This document shows positions 7,567-10,792 of a stretch of 10,792 nucleotides of DNA, in pieces. The DNA comes from Methanosarcinales archaeon (GTDB lineage Archaea > Halobacteriota > Methanosarcinia > Methanosarcinales > Methanocomedenaceae): positions 1 through 10,792 of the forward strand of contig DUIM01000175.1 in assembly GCA_013330355.1 (NCBI GenBank), given 5' to 3'. The notes under the pieces were generated by a model. It was given only the letters and a program-made list of their open reading frames with translations. It was not told the origin of the DNA and ran no database searches. Positions within the stretch are counted from its first letter, which is position 1; each line of letters begins with the position of its first letter. A program made the position numbers and the translations under genes.

Positions 7567-7607
7567 AATATTCCCGCATCAATAACCACTATTGAATCAG
7601 GAATGTT
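7567..7607. repeat. Imperfect hairpin/inverted repeat upstream of the coiled-coil gene
   Basis: Outer arms AATATTCC (7567-7574) and GGAATGTT (7600-7607) pair over 8 positions including one G-T. After a 4/4 internal mismatch, inner arms TCAATA (7579-7584) and TATTGA (7590-7595) pair perfectly around a 5-nt loop. The element lies between the two divergent promoters and ends in the AT-rich stretch that may be the plus-strand TATA region (7606-7615). An operator is more likely than a terminator here, since no gene ends into it. Confidence 0.5.
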
Positions 7608-7648
7608 TTTAAACTATTAAAGTTACATAATTGTAGAGTCTGGTTTCT

Positions 7649-8797
7649 ATGACATTTGTTTTCCAAAATTCTAAAGAGATGCCTGTGCAAAAAAACTTCA
7701 TAGATGACCTGAACAATTTACTTGATCTCATCGAGAAAATACTCCCAATTGAAAACAAGGCCATTGAGTTAAACAGCCAGATAAAAAAAGAAGAGGAAAT
7801 GTTTGAAAAAGAGTCGTCGGGAATGACTAAATTCAGCAATGAACTGAACGATTTCCTGGAGAACCTTTCAAAAAATTATCAGTTGGAACCTGTTGAGAAG
7901 TGCAAAATAAAGATCACTGAAACAAGTGCAGCTTGTATTGAAAAGCAAAAAGAACAGATGAGGATCACCCTGGATGACCTCACACGGCGCTCAAAAGATG
8001 AAGTCGGCCAGATGGCAGAGCAGATACGCACAGAGCTTGAACCGTTCTTGTGGTCCATGGTCTATAATGTGAATAAGGTACAGCTTATCACTGCCAGTGC
8101 TGAAAAATTGAATGGGAGCATTACAATGGGCATTAACGGTCTCTCATACAATTATGATATCACCTACAATGAAGTTCCATTGCAGATTAAGAAATTCATT
8201 GATGAAATATCCATCCCGATTTGGTCAAAGGGCGGCCTGATCCATAAAGAAAACAGGATAAAGAAACTGGACATCTCTGAATATCTCATTAAAAGAATCT
8301 ACAACAATGATGATTTCCAGCTGGACCTGGAAAATAAAAAGGGTACGAAAAAAGTCAATATCAGGGTCCCTGAAGAGATAAAACATGCCAGTATCATATA
8401 TATTGATGAGGCAAAAACAGATATCACATCCAGTGAAGACCTGTTAGCACAGGTTGATTTTTATAAGCTTAGAGAACTTATCCGGGGCATAAAGGAATAT
8501 GTTGATAATGAGGCAAACATAGTTTCAAAGACCCTTATTTCTGTAGAAATCGATGAAAAGGATGCCATTGCAAGTAACGAAATTTTCGATTCCATTAAGA
8601 TCATTACTTCCCAGTATGGGGAGATAGTTTTTGAAATATTAAATAATGGGTTCACAAAAGAAGAAATTGTCATCAAGGAAATTATTAAAGATGGAACCCG
8701 CAATGAGATTTTTATTAGTGTTGATGAAATATCAAACCGGCTTTCTGCACTGGGTGGAGATGGACTGGAACTGATTGACCTGTTAAACCTGAAATAA
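7649..8797 (+). CDS. Hypothetical cytoplasmic coiled-coil protein
   Basis: 382 aa that I do not recognise. It has no signal peptide or TM segment, so it is cytosolic. Residues about 17-130 are strongly helical and charged with heptad-like Leu/Ile spacing (coiled coil), including IKKEEEMFEKE near 45-55 and KEQMRITLDDLTRRSKDEVG near 101-120. A middle part (about 140-260) alternates beta-like strands and helices, with IPIWSKGGLIHKENRIKKLD at 189-208. The C-terminal part (about 265-382) is mixed alpha/beta, very rich in Ile, Glu and Asp, ending LELIDLLNLK. It is visibly richer in AAA/ATT-type codons than thiC or apgM. Cysteines are few (85, 96). ATG 7649 has no clear SD site; a short leader from the AT-rich stretch at 7606-7615 is possible, and an in-frame ATG at 7679 is the alternative start. 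It is followed after 16 nt by a GNAT gene, so the two are probably co-transcribed. A structural or scaffold role is only a guess. Confidence 0.8.
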   Translation: MTFVFQNSKEMPVQKNFIDDLNNLLDLIEKILPIENKAIELNSQIKKEEEMFEKESSGMTKFSNELNDFLENLSKNYQLEPVEKCKIKITETSAACIEKQKEQMRITLDDLTRRSKDEVGQMAEQIRTELEPFLWSMVYNVNKVQLITASAEKLNGSITMGINGLSYNYDITYNEVPLQIKKFIDEISIPIWSKGGLIHKENRIKKLDISEYLIKRIYNNDDFQLDLENKKGTKKVNIRVPEEIKHASIIYIDEAKTDITSSEDLLAQVDFYKLRELIRGIKEYVDNEANIVSKTLISVEIDEKDAIASNEIFDSIKIITSQYGEIVFEILNNGFTKEEIVIKEIIKDGTRNEIFISVDEISNRLSALGGDGLELIDLLNLK

Positions 8798-8813
8798 TTA
8801 ATTGGTGTCATAT

Positions 8814-9248
8814 TTGTTATTTATAAGGCCATTCCAACCAGAGGATTTCAACGATGTTATTGAAATAGAACGGCAGGTTTTCTGTGAACATGACCCTTAT
8901 GTTTACATGGAATTGTATGAAAGTGTGCCGGACGGGTTCTATGTGGCCATAATGGATGGGGAAATGGTGGGATATGTGGTTGGTTTCATTTCAATTCCGA
9001 TAAGGGGCAGGGTTTTTACCCTGGCTGTGAAGGAAGATTGCAGGAGTATGGGGATCGGTACGCAGTTAATGGATAAGATATGTGAAACCCTGAAAAATAA
9101 TGGGTCGGATGAAGCTACACTGGAGGTCAGGATAAGTAATATCCCTGCCCAGCATTTCTACATGAAACAGGGATTTGTACCTTCATGGGTGGAGCGTGGA
9201 TACTACAACGATGGTGAGGATGCCCTGATCATGAAAAAGGAACTTTAG
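8814..9248 (+). CDS. rimI: GNAT family N-acetyltransferase, RimI/ArdI-like
   Basis: 144 aa from TTG 8814. TTG 8802 and GTG 8805 are possible starts giving 148 or 147 aa. I prefer 8814 because GGTG (8804-8807) then serves as Shine-Dalgarno 6 nt upstream and the product starts MLFIRPFQPEDF, typical of the family. It transfers acetyl from acetyl-CoA to the N-terminal alpha-amino group of proteins in the cytosol. Visible motifs (numbered from 8814): motif A LAVKEDCRSMGIGTQLM at 70-86 with the R-x-x-G-x-G pyrophosphate-binding loop, LEVRISNIPAQHFYMKQGF at 103-121, and the terminal YYNDGEDALIMKKEL, characteristic of archaeal ArdI/RimI. It stops with TAG, the only amber stop among the complete genes here. 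It lies 16 nt after the coiled-coil gene. The gene symbol is by family resemblance, not proven substrate. Confidence 0.88.
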   Translation: MLFIRPFQPEDFNDVIEIERQVFCEHDPYVYMELYESVPDGFYVAIMDGEMVGYVVGFISIPIRGRVFTLAVKEDCRSMGIGTQLMDKICETLKNNGSDEATLEVRISNIPAQHFYMKQGFVPSWVERGYYNDGEDALIMKKEL

Positions 9249-9257
9249 CAGGTCGTA

Positions 9258-9298
9258 TGGTAATCAGATATTTCCGGTCCTGAGAATATATATTACCA
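9258..9298. repeat. Inverted repeat TGGTAAT...ATTACCA between rimI and apgM
   Basis: TGGTAAT (9258-9264) and ATTACCA (9292-9298) are perfect 7-bp inverted arms 27 nt apart. The right arm overlaps AATATATATTA (9285-9295), a possible box A for apgM. It could fold as a weak hairpin after the rimI stop or act as an operator over the promoter. Confidence 0.35.
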
Positions 9299-9318
9299 AC
9301 CCCATCCCGGATATAACA

Positions 9319-9326
9319 TTTTTATC
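9319..9326 (+). promoter_or_regulatory. Candidate box A TTTTTATC of apgM
   Basis: TTTTTATC lies about 26 nt upstream of the AAAGGTGA Shine-Dalgarno block, so a transcript from it would start right at that block. The thiC upstream region has a related string (TTTTATCCCGAT versus TTTTATCCGAT here), suggesting the same promoter type. A second candidate, AATATATATTA at 9285-9295, would give a leader of about 48 nt. Confidence 0.4.
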
Positions 9327-9362
9327 CGATGTGGTCATCTAAACCCAAAGGTGAACCTGAAA

Positions 9363-10556
9363 ATGAAATATATTGTACTCCTGTGCGATGGCATGGCAGA
9401 TTACTCACTGGAAGAACTTGACCACCAGACCCCGCTGCAATTTGCCCATACACCCAACATGGACTATATAGCAAGGGACGGGGTCTGCGGGCAGGCAGTT
9501 ACTGTTCCACCTGATATGCCGCCCGGCTCTGATGTTGCAAACCTCTCCATCCTGGGCTATGACCCGGCTAAATACTACTCGGGCAGGGGGCCCCTGGAAG
9601 CGGCCAGTATGGGAGTGAAACTGGAACCTGACGACATTGCCTTTCGATGTAACATTATAACTGAAAAGGACGGAATTATCGAAGATTACAGTGCCGGTCA
9701 TATCTCCACAGAGGAAGCAGGGGAGCTCATAAAGGAAGTAGACGAGCATCTTGGCAGTAATGGAGTGAAATTCTATCCCGGTATCAGCTACCGCCACCTG
9801 CTGGTACTTTCAGGCGGTCTAGGACTGGATGCACAGTGTACACCGCCCCATGATCAGGTGGGACAAAAAGTACAGGATTTCCTGCCAGGCGGCCGGGACT
9901 CGAAACTGCTCACCCGGCTTATCATGGACTCAAAGCCACTGCTGGAGGGGCATGAAGTGAATCAGACCCGGGCAAAGGAGGGTAAGAACATTGGCAACAT
10001 GATCTGGCCGTGGGCCCAGGGCAGGACTGTGTCCATGCCTACATTCAGGGAATTGTACAACATTGGCGGGGCCATGATCTCGGCAGTAGACCTCCTTAAA
10101 GGACTTGGAGTCTGCGCCGGACTGGAAGTGATCGATGTGCCAGGGGCTACCGGTTACCTGGACACCAATTATAAAGGCAAGGCAGAAGCTGCACTCAATG
10201 CACTGGAATCGGATGATTTCGTATACGTGCATGTGGAGGCCGCAGACGAGGCGTCACATATTGGTGATATTGATGCAAAGATCAAGGCCCTGGAAGATTT
10301 CGATCGCAAGGTTGCGGGGCTCATCCTTGACGGACTGGCGGTCTTTGATGATTATAAGGTGCTGCTGATGCCTGACCACAGGACCCCCATTCCACTCAGG
10401 ACCCACACACATGACCCGGTGCCCTTTGCTATACTTTCAAGTAACGGCAATAAGGATGATGTTACTGAATACAATGAATTCTCTGTAGAAGCGGGTTCAC
10501 TGGGAATGGTGAAGGGGCACAGGATCATGAATTATCTGGTACGTAATCGATTTTAA
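9363..10556 (+). CDS. apgM: 2,3-bisphosphoglycerate-independent phosphoglycerate mutase, archaeal type
   Basis: 397 aa from ATG 9363. GTG 9351 is in frame but lies inside AGGTGA (9349-9354), which sits 8 nt before the ATG and so decides the start. The enzyme interconverts 3- and 2-phosphoglycerate in cytosolic glycolysis/gluconeogenesis using two divalent metals and a phosphoserine intermediate (alkaline phosphatase superfamily, COG3635). Visible motifs: IVLLCDGMADYS at 4-15 (metal ligand Asp9), PPGSDVANLSILGYDP at 53-68 (probable nucleophile Ser56), TPPHDQVG, VHVEAADEASHIGD (metal-binding Asp and His) and LLMPDHRTPIPLRTHTHDPVPF near the C-terminus. All key residues appear present and the length is normal. 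A related clade in some organisms acts as a homoserine kinase, so that alternative is not fully excluded. It converges tail to tail with the zinc-finger gene, 3 nt apart. Confidence 0.96.
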   Translation: MKYIVLLCDGMADYSLEELDHQTPLQFAHTPNMDYIARDGVCGQAVTVPPDMPPGSDVANLSILGYDPAKYYSGRGPLEAASMGVKLEPDDIAFRCNIITEKDGIIEDYSAGHISTEEAGELIKEVDEHLGSNGVKFYPGISYRHLLVLSGGLGLDAQCTPPHDQVGQKVQDFLPGGRDSKLLTRLIMDSKPLLEGHEVNQTRAKEGKNIGNMIWPWAQGRTVSMPTFRELYNIGGAMISAVDLLKGLGVCAGLEVIDVPGATGYLDTNYKGKAEAALNALESDDFVYVHVEAADEASHIGDIDAKIKALEDFDRKVAGLILDGLAVFDDYKVLLMPDHRTPIPLRTHTHDPVPFAILSSNGNKDDVTEYNEFSVEAGSLGMVKGHRIMNYLVRNRF

Positions 10557-10559
10557 ATA

Positions 10560-10792
10560 TTACACCGTTGCTTCTTCAAGACTTAATTCTCCTGCTGCGG
10601 GCGGGTGTACAAGCAGGGTTGAATTATGGAATTTCTTCATAATACTATCTATTTTTCCAGATATTTCAGGAGTATAATATGCTTCGCCACAATCTTCACA
10701 GATGTATGCTGAAATATCTTTTATGGCAAGTACTTCACTTTCAACCCTTACAACGAATTCAGGTATCCACTTCAAATCCAAGGGTAACTGAC
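10560..10792 (-). CDS. YgiT/MqsA-type zinc-finger protein, C-terminal part, runs in from outside
   Basis: About 77 codons are visible, open to the window edge. A TTG at 10781 could start a 73-aa product, but the frame continues as QLPLD to the edge without a stop, so I read this as the C-terminal part of a longer gene. The visible protein contains YICEDCGEAYYTPEISGKI, the second Cys-x-x-Cys knuckle of YgiT-type zinc fingers, preceded by a beta-rich segment (WIPEFVVRVESEVLAIKDIS). The first Cys pair expected in the family would lie outside the window. Such proteins are often antitoxins paired with a small toxin gene. No toxin is visible here, and a helix-turn-helix part is absent, so the regulatory role is inference. 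Confidence 0.6.
   Translation of the reverse strand, partial: QLPLDLKWIPEFVVRVESEVLAIKDISAYICEDCGEAYYTPEISGKIDSIMKKFHNSTLLVHPPAAGELSLEEATV

Noticed and set aside
9246..9263. Pyrrolysine read-through at the TAG of the GNAT gene
   Set aside because: The extension would be only four codons to TAA and the protein ends normally for the family; nothing supports read-through.
1..10792. Mobile elements, CRISPR array, tRNA or rRNA genes
   Set aside because: No transposase-like protein, regularly spaced repeats or structured RNA gene pattern was found; the window is nearly filled by coherent protein genes.

Overview
The window looks like chromosomal DNA of a methanogen-related euryarchaeon, most plausibly in or near the Methanosarcinales (which include ANME-2/Methanoperedens-type lineages). 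Four things point there: an archaeal cis-prenyltransferase, tandem COG1361 (S-layer-like) proteins beside a largely archaeal HAE3/MMPL-type RND exporter, an archaeal-type cofactor-independent phosphoglycerate mutase, and archaeal box A promoters with AGGTGA Shine-Dalgarno sites. The genus cannot be fixed from the sequence alone. I see no mobile element, CRISPR array, tRNA or rRNA.

Layout. 1-1318 (minus): the 5' end of a PurM/HypE-like (AIR synthase-related) gene, preceded by uppS, the polyprenyl diphosphate synthase that makes the lipid carrier for glycan assembly. 1319-1476: a divergent promoter region. 1477-2757 (plus): thiC, which makes the thiamine pyrimidine precursor. 2808-7440 (minus): a three-gene operon of an RND exporter followed by two paralogous membrane-anchored COG1361 proteins. 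The first two genes overlap by 4 nt and the last two are 23 nt apart. 7441-7648: a second divergent promoter region, with a perfect TTTATATA box for the exporter operon and an imperfect hairpin in front of the plus-strand gene. 7649-9248 (plus): an unrecognised cytoplasmic coiled-coil protein and a RimI-like GNAT acetyltransferase, probably co-transcribed. 9363-10556 (plus): apgM, a glycolytic/gluconeogenic phosphoglycerate mutase. 10560-10792 (minus): the C-terminal part of a YgiT/MqsA-type zinc-finger protein running off the window.

The most notable observation is the start of the RND exporter. Reading frame, membrane topology (TM1) and a perfect AGGTGA site 7 nt upstream all place initiation at an ATA codon (7440-7438), with no in-frame ATG, GTG or TTG available before codon 39. 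Starting at that ATG would delete TM1 and leave 11 membrane segments instead of 12. The 11-base string around the Shine-Dalgarno site is identical to the one in front of apgM, where it sits 8 nt before an ordinary ATG. This is either a genuine AUA start, a start-codon mutation or a base error.

How the genes work together. The exporter and the two COG1361 proteins form a plausible envelope complex between membrane and S-layer. The other genes are housekeeping: lipid carrier, thiamine, glycolysis and protein acetylation. The strongest candidate for undescribed biology is the exporter/COG1361 module and its start codon, followed by the coiled-coil protein of unknown function.
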